Shown: piece by piece, positions 16,297 through 24,626 of the stretch
How the letters are laid out: each line of letters starts with the position of its first letter
How positions within the stretch are numbered: position 1 is the stretch's first letter
From: Chlamydiales bacterium
GTDB lineage: Bacteria > Chlamydiota > Chlamydiia > Chlamydiales > JAAKFR01
DNA length: 64,000 bases
Direction: 5' to 3'
Assembly: GCA_024233495.1 (NCBI GenBank)
Contig: JACKPM010000001.1
Location: forward strand, 1-64,000
Notes under the pieces: model-generated
The model's input: only the letters and a program-made list of their open reading frames with translations
Databases searched by the model: none
What the model was told of the DNA's origin: nothing
Made by a program: the position numbers and the translations under genes

Positions 16297-17183
16297 ATGT
16301 CTGTTCCACAAAGTTGTAATTTTCATTGCTTCCACTCACCCTCGATGGAGTTTTTTGGCTACCTCTTTCCAATAGAAGAGAGAGCCGAGCAAGTGACAGA
16401 AAGAATTAAAACAGTCTTTAACAAAGCACAGCAGAAATTTTATAGGCTTAGTTGCGCCAGTGATTCCAATTCGGTAGGGCTCTTTACTCTTGATGAAAAT
16501 AATAGACCGTGGGGGATTGTAGTTCCTCCTCGTATTGAGAGTCTACAAGAGGCTATAGATCAGGTTATAGCTTTAGCAGAGAATGCTGCGATCACGAAGA
16601 GTTTTGCAAATGTAATGCATCCTTTGCTAGCTGAATCGCCAGCTCCTCGTTCAGCTGCATCGCCAGCTCGACCGCTAGCTGATCGCCAGCTCGACCGCTA
16701 GCTGCATTGCCAGCTCCTCGTTCAGCTGCATCGCCAGCTTACAGCAGTGGTAGGCCGACCATCCTTTCACCTAGCGAAGCAAAAAGGCTAGATAATGAAG
16801 TTGCAGCAGCGTTAACTATACCCACTCAGGAGCCCTCCTCTTCTCGTATAAGCAGGCCACGCAGGAAACGAAAGCGCTCTATTTCTCCTGAGCCTAATCG
16901 TCAGCGTCTCAATTCTCCTCCTCCTGAGCCTGGGCGTCTGCAGCATTTCGATATTTCACAACACGTAATTGTGCCTAATCAGCTTGCAGGTTTTCTGGCC
17001 GAAGGGTTCGAATCCATCCCAATGAGCACATTTTTAAGATTGACCCTACCGTTTGAGCAATTTCCTTTTGCCGCTCCTCCAGGAACAGAGTTCATATTTT
17101 GTCCGATGCTTGTCCCAACGAGACAAATTGAACAAATGCCCACTGAAGAGGAATCAGAAGACAGCGGAGGAGAAAGTGTATAA
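16297..17183 (+). pseudogene. Family P copy 4, frameshifted in its repeat
   Basis: Two adjacent frames (16297-16701, 134 residues, and 16707-17183, 158 residues) together make one family member. The first has the N-terminal domain (MEFFGYLFPIEERAE and FTLDENNRPWGIVVPP). The second has the linker, a basic SRPRRKRKRSISPE segment, and a divergent C-terminal domain. The break lies in the repeat CCAGCTCGACCGCTAGCTGATCGCC, where neighbouring units read GCTGCATCGCC. Inserting one base restores a frame of about 295 residues. It may be a phase-off state, a dead gene or a sequencing error. Its N-terminal domain is more divergent than those of copies 2 and 3, and its C-terminus is acidic (EEESEDSGGES). 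Confidence 0.7.
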
Positions 17184-17253
17184 AAAAGTTGTATAATATT
17201 TAATCTTTTCTTTAAAATTGCTTGCATGGGAAACCTAAAAGGGAGGATTCACC

Positions 17254-17613
17254 ATGGAAGGCACAATCCATTTAGCACGCTGTAAAGACGATAAAAAAGT
17301 TTATGGCGTGTTGTTTACTGGGCTTGTTGACCAAGCTCGGCTCTTCGAAACAATAGAGGATGCATTTAGATCATCGTTTCTTTACAACCCTGTGCTGTTG
17401 CCGGAAAATCGTTCTTTGCGTCTGCACATCGCTTTTTCTTCAGGACAAGCTTTTGGGGTGATTGCTCCTATTCACCATACGCTTGAACAAGCGATTAATC
17501 ATACTAGGACGGTGTTTGATCGTGTGTGTCAGATCACTATGGGAAAGATCACTGTTGAGGCCCCATCATTGGAAATACCAGGATATTCTCTCTTCGAGGA
17601 ATCCTTATTTTAG
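17254..17613 (+). CDS. Short family P relative, N-terminal domain only
   Basis: 119 residues resembling the first 100 residues of the family P proteins: KVYGVLFTGLVDQARLFETI followed by LRLHIAFSSGQAFGVIAPI. The domain therefore exists alone. It lacks the proline-rich linker, basic stretch and C-terminal domain. GGGAGG stands 9 bases before the ATG, unlike the leaderless-looking copies 2-4, so its expression signals differ. The 3' end overlaps the convergent tatC gene by 9 bases. Function is unknown. It could be a regulator or decoy for the longer proteins, or the ancestral form. Confidence 0.65.
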   Translation: MEGTIHLARCKDDKKVYGVLFTGLVDQARLFETIEDAFRSSFLYNPVLLPENRSLRLHIAFSSGQAFGVIAPIHHTLEQAINHTRTVFDRVCQITMGKITVEAPSLEIPGYSLFEESLF

Positions 17614-18330
17614 TTTGTCAGCATGTAAGGAACTTCTTCGTATTTGCTTCAGCTTGGCGTAGAAAACATTTGCTTCATACAGCAGCAGAAGTGGGGCTGC
17701 AAGCGTGAGTTGTGAAATGACATCAGGAGGTGTGAAGATAGCTGCGATGATAAGCACGCCCACAACTAGGTAGCGTCTCCCACTTTTTAGTGTGATATAA
17801 GCCACAACATCATAGTGTACAAGCACAAACAGTAGAGCAAAGAGTTCAAAACAAAGCGCGTGTGCGATGAGAAGTGAGAGCACAAAGTTCACCGTTTGCG
17901 TGAGCGCCCAACTCGTCTCTCCAAAAGTAGAAAAGGTTTGAAGGAATGAGGTGAGCAGAGGAAGAGTCACATAGTAGGCAAAAGCAAGTCCCCCAAGCAA
18001 AAATGTAAGAGCTAAAGGAAGCAGGGCAAAGAGAGCGCGCCTCTCACTGCGGTGGAGGGCTGGGAGGATAAAGCGGCTTAACACGTAAAGCCAAAGGGGG
18101 GCAGTAAGGACGGTGGCGCTCCAAAATGAAAGCTTAAGCGCAGTGAGAAAGCCATCAAGCGGGGAGAGCAAGACGTAGTGGGCTACACCTAAGGGTTTTA
18201 AAAGAAAAGTAAGGAGTGTATCGTGAAAATAGAAGGTGGCTGTGAATCCCCCCAAAAGGGTGAGAACAATGAGCAGGAGCGTGCGCCGAAGTTCAGCGAC
18301 ATGCCCCCAAAACTCACTTCTCCTCATCAT
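17605..18330 (-). CDS. tatC: Sec-independent translocase TatC
   Basis: A 241-residue membrane protein with six helices and the TatC N-terminal signature FWGHVAELRRTLL (conserved Glu of the HL-x-ELR motif). It is the signal-recognising core of the twin-arginine translocase that exports folded, cofactor-bearing proteins such as the Rieske protein at 2126. The chosen start (MMRRSEFWG) overlaps the tatA end by 17 bases; a longer frame to 18426 would run through tatA and lacks TatC similarity. It is the last gene of the thrS operon. Confidence 0.93.
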   Translation of the reverse strand: MMRRSEFWGHVAELRRTLLLIVLTLLGGFTATFYFHDTLLTFLLKPLGVAHYVLLSPLDGFLTALKLSFWSATVLTAPLWLYVLSRFILPALHRSERRALFALLPLALTFLLGGLAFAYYVTLPLLTSFLQTFSTFGETSWALTQTVNFVLSLLIAHALCFELFALLFVLVHYDVVAYITLKSGRRYLVVGVLIIAAIFTPPDVISQLTLAAPLLLLYEANVFYAKLKQIRRSSLHADKLK

Positions 18331-18463
18331 CGATGCCCCGAGATGCCTTCTTAAACTCGCGCAACCCTTTTCCAAGGTTGCGCGCGAGTTCTGGGAGTCT
18401 CTTCCCACCAAAGAGCACGAGGACAACGATCAAAATAACGATCAGTTCCCAACTGCCAATCAT
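18314..18463 (-). CDS. tatA: Twin-arginine translocase subunit TatA
   Basis: A 49-residue protein with a short N-terminal helix (residues 4-18), the hinge FGGKRLPELARNLGKGLREF and a charged tail, the standard TatA/E plan. TatA forms the translocation pore with TatC. Its ATG overlaps the stop of the CT584-like gene (ATGA), and its 3' end overlaps tatC, so all three are translationally coupled. It is shorter than most TatA proteins (usually 60-90 residues), but the essential helix-hinge-amphipathic helix part is complete. No separate TatB is visible, so this is a minimal TatAC system. Confidence 0.92.
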   Translation of the reverse strand: MIGSWELIVILIVVLVLFGGKRLPELARNLGKGLREFKKASRGIDDEEK

Positions 18464-19008
18464 AGAGCCATCTGCTTGAGCCGCTCACCGATGAGGTTGA
18501 GCTCTTTTTTATATTTAGCAAGTTCTTCCTTAGCCTTTGGGTTTTTCTCAAGCTCAGGAAGGCGTCCTGCAAAGTGTTGAAGGAGGTTCAATGTATTTGC
18601 TGGATCAGAGAGGAAAGTAAACTCTTCTCCATCAATGCGACGGATGCGGTTAAGGAAAGCTGTTTCATCACCTTGAGTGACAAGGTCGCTTGTAATGATA
18701 TTGATGAACTCACCTCTTTCAAATACCTCTTTTGCCAATCTAGCAGGGATAGTAAATGAGTGAATACAATCTTCGAGAACCTCTTGGTGCTTTTCATTCA
18801 CAAAGCCAGGCTTGATTTGTCCTGTCATCAATGTTTCAAAAAGGAAATTTGCGGCGTCTTGGTTATTGTTGACGCAATTCAAGATCACATTCTGCAGCTC
18901 ACGGTAAGTAGAACGGGTGATCTTCATGGCAAAGATTCGCTTTAGGTTGCCCTCAAAGAGCATCATCATTTTATCATCTAACATCGCATTATGTCCTGTT
19001 GCTTGCAT
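18460..19008 (-). CDS. CT584-like chlamydial protein
   Basis: 182 residues, matching the length (183) and gene position of C. trachomatis CT584: directly after the pGP6-like and ParA genes. Members of this family are chlamydia-specific and have been discussed as type III secretion tip-like proteins; that role remains uncertain. The sequence is soluble, mostly helical, with no signal peptide, and ends in a Lys/Glu-rich helix (NPKAKEELAKYKKELNLIGE). Placement upstream of tatA in this genome ties it to the thrS operon rather than to a secretion cluster. Confidence 0.8.
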   Translation of the reverse strand: MQATGHNAMLDDKMMMLFEGNLKRIFAMKITRSTYRELQNVILNCVNNNQDAANFLFETLMTGQIKPGFVNEKHQEVLEDCIHSFTIPARLAKEVFERGEFINIITSDLVTQGDETAFLNRIRRIDGEEFTFLSDPANTLNLLQHFAGRLPELEKNPKAKEELAKYKKELNLIGERLKQMAL

Positions 19009-19014
19009 GGTTTT

Positions 19015-19749
19015 CTAGTCCTCTGTATAGGTCATGATTTTTTTCAGAAGTGCAGCGAGACGTTTCTTTTGCGGCGGGGTAAACTCAACTCCTGGACGCT
19101 CAAATTGAGCAATCACACGGCGGAGCATCTTGATTCCCATTTCAGGAATATTTTCCCTACGCTTGTCTGTCTCATTAAGAGGGAAGAGAGTGCGGATCTG
19201 CGTGATCACCTCTTGCTTTGTCTCTCCCTTATAGTTGCGTACAACTTCTTCTTTTTGCTCGAGCGTGCCTTCACGGCTTGCGAGGGTATAGATCGCCTGT
19301 CTTGGCATTTTTTCGATTTTTGGATGCAAAGCCTTTGGCATCTGAGAGTGGAACTCAAAATATTGGAGGAAGTTGTAGGGGGTTTGTCTGTTGCCATATG
19401 TGGCAAGGAGCCATGCTGTGAAGGCTCCCTCTTTGTATTTTTTCAAAAGCTGTTGTGCTCTTTTGATGCGCTCGCCATGGAGGATTGCTGCTTGATTGTT
19501 GATTGCTTTTACTTCAGAGGTGATTTGACTGAGTTGCTGTAAATCCTCTGTTGTATCGCTTCTCTCCTCTTCATACTTTTCGAGGATGTCGCGTAAATCT
19601 TTTCTCTCCTCAGGGGAGATGTCATTCACTTGAAAAACGCCAGAAAAGGCAGCTAGATCACCGGCGTGACTCTTCTCAGCAAGCGCCGACATTTTAGCCT
19701 TTTCTTTCTTTTTGAATCTTTGCTGCAAGAGCTCTGCAAGTTTCGCCAT
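19015..19749 (-). CDS. pGP6-D-like protein (CT583 family)
   Basis: 244 residues, similar in length to plasmid protein pGP6-D (about 247) and its chromosomal homologue CT583. It starts MAKLAELLQQRFKKKEKAKM. A helical, highly charged middle follows, with a C-terminal half containing YNFLQYFEFHSQMPKALHPK. pGP6 is unique to chlamydiae, and its function is linked to plasmid maintenance or regulation. Together with the ParA gene 5 bases upstream it forms the chromosomal counterpart of the plasmid pgp5-pgp6 pair, a useful taxonomic marker for this window. Confidence 0.85.
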   Translation of the reverse strand: MAKLAELLQQRFKKKEKAKMSALAEKSHAGDLAAFSGVFQVNDISPEERKDLRDILEKYEEERSDTTEDLQQLSQITSEVKAINNQAAILHGERIKRAQQLLKKYKEGAFTAWLLATYGNRQTPYNFLQYFEFHSQMPKALHPKIEKMPRQAIYTLASREGTLEQKEEVVRNYKGETKQEVITQIRTLFPLNETDKRRENIPEMGIKMLRRVIAQFERPGVEFTPPQKKRLAALLKKIMTYTED

Positions 19750-19754
19750 AATCT

Positions 19755-20507
19755 TTACAACCGTGTTAGTACTTCGTTTGTGAGCGCTAAATAATCCTCA
19801 GCCGCTCGGCTCGAGGGGGCCGATTCAAAGACAGGCTTCCCATAGATCGCCGCCTCAGAGACGCTGATGTCACGCCTCACCTTGGAATTCAACAACTTTC
19901 CGGGAAAGGTGTTTTCCACAAGGTCAAGAAAGACTGCGTTATTCTTCCCCCGGGCATTCCAAAATGAGAGCGCCACTCCCACCACATTTAGCGGGTGTCT
20001 TTCAGAAATGCCACCCATGAATTCGGCCAGTCGCTCCAATCCCTTCACACTATAGAATTCTGCAGTCGCACAAATCAAGGCATGTTTTGCCCCAATCAGC
20101 GCCGACTCAGTAAGCCAGCAAAGAGAGGGGGGGGTGTCAATCAATACATAGTCGTAGTCGATTTCTTTCAAAATACCTTTTAATCGCTCATGAGAGTAGC
20201 GGTCAGCTGCCAGAGGGCCAGAAACCTCTACGCGCTCTAGCCATGTATCAGCAGGGATAAAATCGAGGTTAGGATTCTCAGTCTTTTGAATCACGTCTTC
20301 CAAAGACTTTTCCCCCTGTAGCACAGGCGCCAAGCTGTCAAGCTCATCGGGATCGAAACCAAGACCAGCAGTTAAATTTGCCTGCGCATCGAGATCAATC
20401 AAGAGCACGCGCTTTTTATGGTAGCGAGAGAGGGCATCTCCAATATGTAAAGTAGTTGAAGTTTTGGCTGTGCCTCCCTTGAAGCTGCTGATCGCGATTG
20501 TGGTCAT
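19755..20507 (-). CDS. parA: ParA/MinD-like ATPase (CT582 family)
   Basis: 250 residues with the deviant Walker A motif KGGTAKTS (residues 10-17), LLIDLDAQANLTAGLG (Walker A') and DYVLIDTPPSL (Walker B). It is a Soj/ParA-type ATPase, similar to plasmid pGP5-D, and may act in chromosome or plasmid partition. The start overlaps the thrS stop by 4 bases (ATGA), so the two are coupled. There is no ParB gene in the window. Order thrS-parA-pGP6-like is conserved with C. trachomatis. Confidence 0.9.
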   Translation of the reverse strand: MTTIAISSFKGGTAKTSTTLHIGDALSRYHKKRVLLIDLDAQANLTAGLGFDPDELDSLAPVLQGEKSLEDVIQKTENPNLDFIPADTWLERVEVSGPLAADRYSHERLKGILKEIDYDYVLIDTPPSLCWLTESALIGAKHALICATAEFYSVKGLERLAEFMGGISERHPLNVVGVALSFWNARGKNNAVFLDLVENTFPGKLLNSKVRRDISVSEAAIYGKPVFESAPSSRAAEDYLALTNEVLTRL

Positions 20508-22426
20508 GTCGATTTCTTCTCCGTGAAGGGGGATGTAAGAGCGCGCTCATCGCGCTCTTTCGAAATTTTTCTAACGAAATCAGCAAGCGGCATCTCACCA
20601 TGTACGACATTGTCTCGTGTACGCAGCGCGATCGTGCCGTTCTCTACCTCTTGATCCCCAAGTGTGAGCATGTAGTTCACTTGCTCGATTTGGGCGAGGC
20701 GAATCTTCTTGCCAACCGATTCGTGAGTTGCATCAATTTCTACGTGGAACCCTTTCAGATGTTCTTTCACTTTTTGCGCATAGTCGAGATGGCGATCAGC
20801 AACTGGAATCAAACGAATCTGCCGCGGACTCATCCAAAGGGGGAACTTCGCAGCAAAGTGTTCAATCAAAATGCCAAAAAAGCGCTCAATTGAACCGTAT
20901 AGAGCGCGGTGGATCATAATAGGACGTGGGCGATTGCCTTCAGAGTCCACATACTCCAAATCAAAACGTTCGGGAAGCGCCATGTCGAGCTGAATTGTGC
21001 CGCATTGCCATGTTCTGCCAAGCGCATCGCGAATATGAAAGTCGATTTTTGGCCCATAGAAGGCTCCCTCTCCCTCGCTGATCACATAAGGCTTGCCGCT
21101 TTGGTCAAGCGCTGATTGCAACGCCTTTGTTGCATGCTCCCACTGTTCATCGCTTCCAATTGTGTCTTCTTCAGGACGCGTCGAAAGTTCGAGGTGATAC
21201 TGCAGTCCAAATGTGGAATAGATCTCTTCTGTGAGCTCCAACACATTTAAAATCTCATTTTCTATTTGGTGCGGCTCCATGAAGATATGCGCATCGTCTT
21301 GGTGGAAGCTACGCACACGCATCAAACCAGAGAGTGCTCCAGATGCCTCGTGTCTGTGCACATGCCCAATTTCAGCAATTCTTAGAGGAAATTCTCGATA
21401 GCTGTGCGCTGTCATTTTGTAATAGAGCATACAGCCAGGACAGTTCATCGGCTTGATCGCAAACTCCCGTTTTTCGATCTCCGAAGTGTACATATTCTGA
21501 CGGTAGTTTTGCCAATGCCCCGAACGCTCCCATAACTCCTTATTCATCATGATAGGAGTCTTGATTTCGCTATAGCCGGCGCGTTCGTGGCACTCGTGCC
21601 AAAATTCGAGAAGCGCCTTCCATACAAGCATCCCCTTGGAGTGGATAAATGCCATTCCCGGCGCTTCTTCTCTATGTGAGAAGAGATCGAGCTTTGGCCC
21701 CAACACTTTGTGATCCCGCTTTTTTGCCTCTTCGAGTTGAAATAGATAATCTTTGAGCAACTTGCGATCGGGGAAAGTAACAGCATAGATACGAGTCAAC
21801 ATCTCCCGGTTGCTGTCACCGCGCCAATACGCTCCAGAGGTGCGCATCACTTTAAGCGCCTTCACCTTTCCAAGAGAAGAGATGTGGGGGCCGCGACAAA
21901 GGTCGTAAAACTCTCCCTGGCGGTAGGCTGTCATCTCTACATCTTCAAAGCCCTCAATGAGTTCCACTTTGTACTTATTGTCCTTGAATGCCTCAATCGC
22001 AACTTTTCGATTGGCGAGCACCTCCCTTTGAGGGCGGTGGTTCTCCTTGATGATCGCTTGCATCTCGCTTTCAATTTTGGGAAAGTCTTCATCAGAGATA
22101 TGGAGGTCAGCAAAATCGTAGTAAAAACCGGTTTCAATAGGGGGGCCAATCGTCGGTTTTGCATTTGGCCAGAGGCGGAGCACCGCTTGCGCTAAGATAT
22201 GCGCTGAGCTGTGCCAATAAATTTCTTTTCCCTCTTTGTCTGAGAAATTCCAGAGAATCACCTCATCTCCATCTGAAAGGGGAGAAGAGAGATCAACAGA
22301 GCGCCCATTCACCGATGCAGCAATTGCCTGCTCGGGGGCTGTGAGATTGAGTTTCTTTGCGAGATCCTCCGCAGTGCTTCCTGCCTCAAGTTCTACGCTC
22401 TTTCCTTTGTGATGCACGGTAATCAT
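20504..22426 (-). CDS. thrS: Threonyl-tRNA synthetase
   Basis: 640 residues, full length. N-terminal TGS domain (MITVHHKGKSVELEAGS), editing domain with the HSSAH metal motif near residue 73, and class II catalytic core containing NCPGCMLYYK (zinc Cys), RVRSFHQDDAHIF and motif 3 (GSIERFFGILIE). The C-terminal anticodon-binding domain closes the protein. It charges tRNA-Thr in the cytoplasm. The ATG chosen gives the canonical TGS start; the frame extends 15 codons further upstream without similarity. A TTGCCC-18-TATACT pair on the minus strand, 15 bases before the ATG, may be the operon promoter. Confidence 0.97.
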   Translation of the reverse strand: MITVHHKGKSVELEAGSTAEDLAKKLNLTAPEQAIAASVNGRSVDLSSPLSDGDEVILWNFSDKEGKEIYWHSSAHILAQAVLRLWPNAKPTIGPPIETGFYYDFADLHISDEDFPKIESEMQAIIKENHRPQREVLANRKVAIEAFKDNKYKVELIEGFEDVEMTAYRQGEFYDLCRGPHISSLGKVKALKVMRTSGAYWRGDSNREMLTRIYAVTFPDRKLLKDYLFQLEEAKKRDHKVLGPKLDLFSHREEAPGMAFIHSKGMLVWKALLEFWHECHERAGYSEIKTPIMMNKELWERSGHWQNYRQNMYTSEIEKREFAIKPMNCPGCMLYYKMTAHSYREFPLRIAEIGHVHRHEASGALSGLMRVRSFHQDDAHIFMEPHQIENEILNVLELTEEIYSTFGLQYHLELSTRPEEDTIGSDEQWEHATKALQSALDQSGKPYVISEGEGAFYGPKIDFHIRDALGRTWQCGTIQLDMALPERFDLEYVDSEGNRPRPIMIHRALYGSIERFFGILIEHFAAKFPLWMSPRQIRLIPVADRHLDYAQKVKEHLKGFHVEIDATHESVGKKIRLAQIEQVNYMLTLGDQEVENGTIALRTRDNVVHGEMPLADFVRKISKERDERALTSPFTEKKST

Positions 22427-22453
22427 ACACCGGCGTATTCTAGTATAAGTGGG

Positions 22454-22482
22454 TTGAAAAGAAAAGGGCAAAGATCGATCAT
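22454..22482 (+). promoter_or_regulatory. Candidate promoter of gmd
   Basis: TTGAAA, a 17-base spacer and GATCAT, ending 6 bases before the gmd ATG. The predicted RNA would begin close to the start codon. The -10 element is poor, so this is tentative. Confidence 0.3.
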
Positions 22483-22488
22483 GCCCCT

Positions 22489-23571
22489 ATGAAATCTGCA
22501 CTCGTTACCGGAATCACCGGTCAAGACGGCTCGTATCTTGCTGAGCTTTTGATAGAAAAAGGTTACCATGTCCACGGAGTGCGCCGCCGGGCTTCCACTC
22601 CCAACACGCTGAGATTAGACAAACTCATTGAGGAGGAAGACCGCTTTACACTCCACTATGGTGACCTCACAGATACCACCTCTTTACATCAAATCATGGC
22701 AAAGGCGCAGCCAGATGAAATCTACAACCTAGCAGCGCAAAGCGACGTCGCGATCTCTTTTGAAAACCCTGTTTATACTGCCGATGTCAATGCGCTTGGC
22801 ACGATCCGCATGTTGGAGACGATGCGCCTTCTAGACCTCAATGCACGCTTCTACCAAGCCTCCACATCAGAGCTTTACGGCATGGTGCAAGAGGTGCCGC
22901 AAAAGGAGACCACCCCTTTTTATCCCCGCTCTCCTTACGCTGTTTCCAAACTTTTCGGTTATTGGATTATCCGCAACTACCGCGAAGCGTATAACATGTT
23001 TGCATGTAATGGCATCCTCTTCAACCACGAATCACCCAAACGGGGCGAACATTTTGTAACGAGAAAAATTACGCGGAAGCTCACACGCATTTTTCATGGA
23101 TTAGAGAAAAAGTTGATGCTCGGCAACCTCAATGCAAAGAGAGATTGGGGGCATACGCGCGATTTTGTTGAAATGCAGTGGCTCATCTTGCAGCAAGATA
23201 GACCAGACGACTATGTCATTGCGACTGGAGAGCAACACAGTGTGCGCGAATTTGTGGAGCTTAGCTGTGAGCATCTAGGTATTGAGTTGTGTTGGGAAGG
23301 TGAGGGGCTCACTGAGCGGGGTGTGGTCACTCGTGTTGACTCTGCTTCAGCTCTTAAACCTGGCGATACGATTGTGGAAGTGTGTCCAAAATATTTCCGC
23401 CCAAGTGAAGTGGAGACACTTTTGGGCGATCCCACAAAAGCAAAAGAGCAATTGAAATGGGAGCCTAAAATCCCCTTTAGACAACTAGTGAAAGAAATGG
23501 TAGAAGAGGATCTAAAACAGGCGCAAACTGAACAATGGCTCTCCACCTCTGCATTGACGTCCGGATGCTGA
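22489..23571 (+). CDS. gmd: GDP-mannose 4,6-dehydratase
   Basis: 360 residues of the extended SDR family: NAD(P) motif GITGQDGSYLAELL at the N-terminus, the catalytic STSELYG and SPYAVSKLFGYW (YxxxK) segments, and the typical GDP-sugar region near YFRPSEVETLLGDPTKAKEQ. It converts GDP-mannose to GDP-4-keto-6-deoxymannose, the precursor of GDP-fucose, GDP-rhamnose or perosamine. It heads a cluster with two glycosyltransferases and manC, which makes its substrate. No fucose synthase follows, so the final sugar is not known. Confidence 0.95.
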   Translation: MKSALVTGITGQDGSYLAELLIEKGYHVHGVRRRASTPNTLRLDKLIEEEDRFTLHYGDLTDTTSLHQIMAKAQPDEIYNLAAQSDVAISFENPVYTADVNALGTIRMLETMRLLDLNARFYQASTSELYGMVQEVPQKETTPFYPRSPYAVSKLFGYWIIRNYREAYNMFACNGILFNHESPKRGEHFVTRKITRKLTRIFHGLEKKLMLGNLNAKRDWGHTRDFVEMQWLILQQDRPDDYVIATGEQHSVREFVELSCEHLGIELCWEGEGLTERGVVTRVDSASALKPGDTIVEVCPKYFRPSEVETLLGDPTKAKEQLKWEPKIPFRQLVKEMVEEDLKQAQTEQWLSTSALTSGC

Positions 23572-24626
23572 ATGCCTCTGGCATCGGCACCTTCATCAAG
23601 AATCTTCTTCCCCATTTAATCCGTGAACACCACCTTTCTTTGCTTTACGATGAAAAGGACGAGGAGGAGGTGCTCACCTTTTCAGGATGCAATCTCATCC
23701 CGATGAAAAGTCGGATCTACACAATTGCAGAGCAATTTGAATTGCCACGAAAAATTCCAAAATGTGACCTCTTTTTCTCTCCTCACTACAACATCCCTCT
23801 CTTGCCTATCAAAGCGAAAAAGCGGCTTGTCAAAATTCACGATGTTACCCCTCTTGTCTATTTCTCAAGCCTCTCTCTTGCACAGAAGATCTATGCCAAG
23901 CTCTTCTTTAATGCAGCACTTCTCATCTCTGATGCGGTGACCACTGTTTCATATTTCTCATCGAATGAGATTGGAAAATATTGCTTCGTAAAGAAAAGCG
24001 TCACACCCATTGCGAACTCTATTGCTCACAGATTCACACGAGGGGTGAGTGAAGAAGAGAAAGAGCGCGTGCGGCAAAAATATGCTTTACCATTTGCCTA
24101 TTTGTTGTGGGTGGGGAATGTGAAGCCTCATAAAAATTTAGCACGCTTAATCGATGCATATGAGAAATTGCATCCAAAAGAGGATCTTCTTTTGATGGGA
24201 GAGAAAGAGCACATGCGCGGTGTTGACAAAGCAGTGATCAAGCGCGTCGAGGAGGATGCATTTCTTAAAGAGAGGGTGCGCTTTACAGGCTATATCGATG
24301 AGACAGATGTGCCTGCGCTCTATGCGCTTGCAAAGCTTTGCGTTTTCCCTTCTTTGTATGAGGGTTTTGGTTTTCCTCCTCTGGAAGCTTTAGCAATGGG
24401 GTGTCCCTCAGTTGTTTCAAATGTCGCAAGTATGCCTGAGGTGTGTCAAGACGCTGTCGAATATGTGGATCCTCACTGTGTAGACTCGATTGCAGGAGGA
24501 ATTGAGCACCTTTTGGGCAATGCGCAGCGACGTGTAGAATTGCTCGAGAAAGGGAAGGCTCTTTTGGAGAAATACACCCCTGAAAATTCCGCAAAAGACT
24601 ACTTGGAGCTCCTAGCTACTTTATGA
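23535..24626 (+). CDS. GT4-family glycosyltransferase
   Basis: 363 residues with the GT-B fold signature of retaining family 4 enzymes: WVGNVKPHKNLARLI (nucleotide-sugar site) and FPSLYEGFGFPPLEALAMG (the E-x7-E motif). It probably adds mannose or a GDP-manno-derived sugar to a surface glycan, at the inner face of the membrane. It overlaps the gmd 3' end by 37 bases and the next glycosyltransferase by 4, so the genes are co-translated. Confidence 0.9.
   Translation: MALHLCIDVRMLNASGIGTFIKNLLPHLIREHHLSLLYDEKDEEEVLTFSGCNLIPMKSRIYTIAEQFELPRKIPKCDLFFSPHYNIPLLPIKAKKRLVKIHDVTPLVYFSSLSLAQKIYAKLFFNAALLISDAVTTVSYFSSNEIGKYCFVKKSVTPIANSIAHRFTRGVSEEEKERVRQKYALPFAYLLWVGNVKPHKNLARLIDAYEKLHPKEDLLLMGEKEHMRGVDKAVIKRVEEDAFLKERVRFTGYIDETDVPALYALAKLCVFPSLYEGFGFPPLEALAMGCPSVVSNVASMPEVCQDAVEYVDPHCVDSIAGGIEHLLGNAQRRVELLEKGKALLEKYTPENSAKDYLELLATL

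Noticed and set aside
16995..17015. GGGTTCGAATCC, resembling a tRNA T-arm
   Set aside because: It lies inside a coding frame of family P copy 4, and no acceptor stem or anticodon arm can be found around it.
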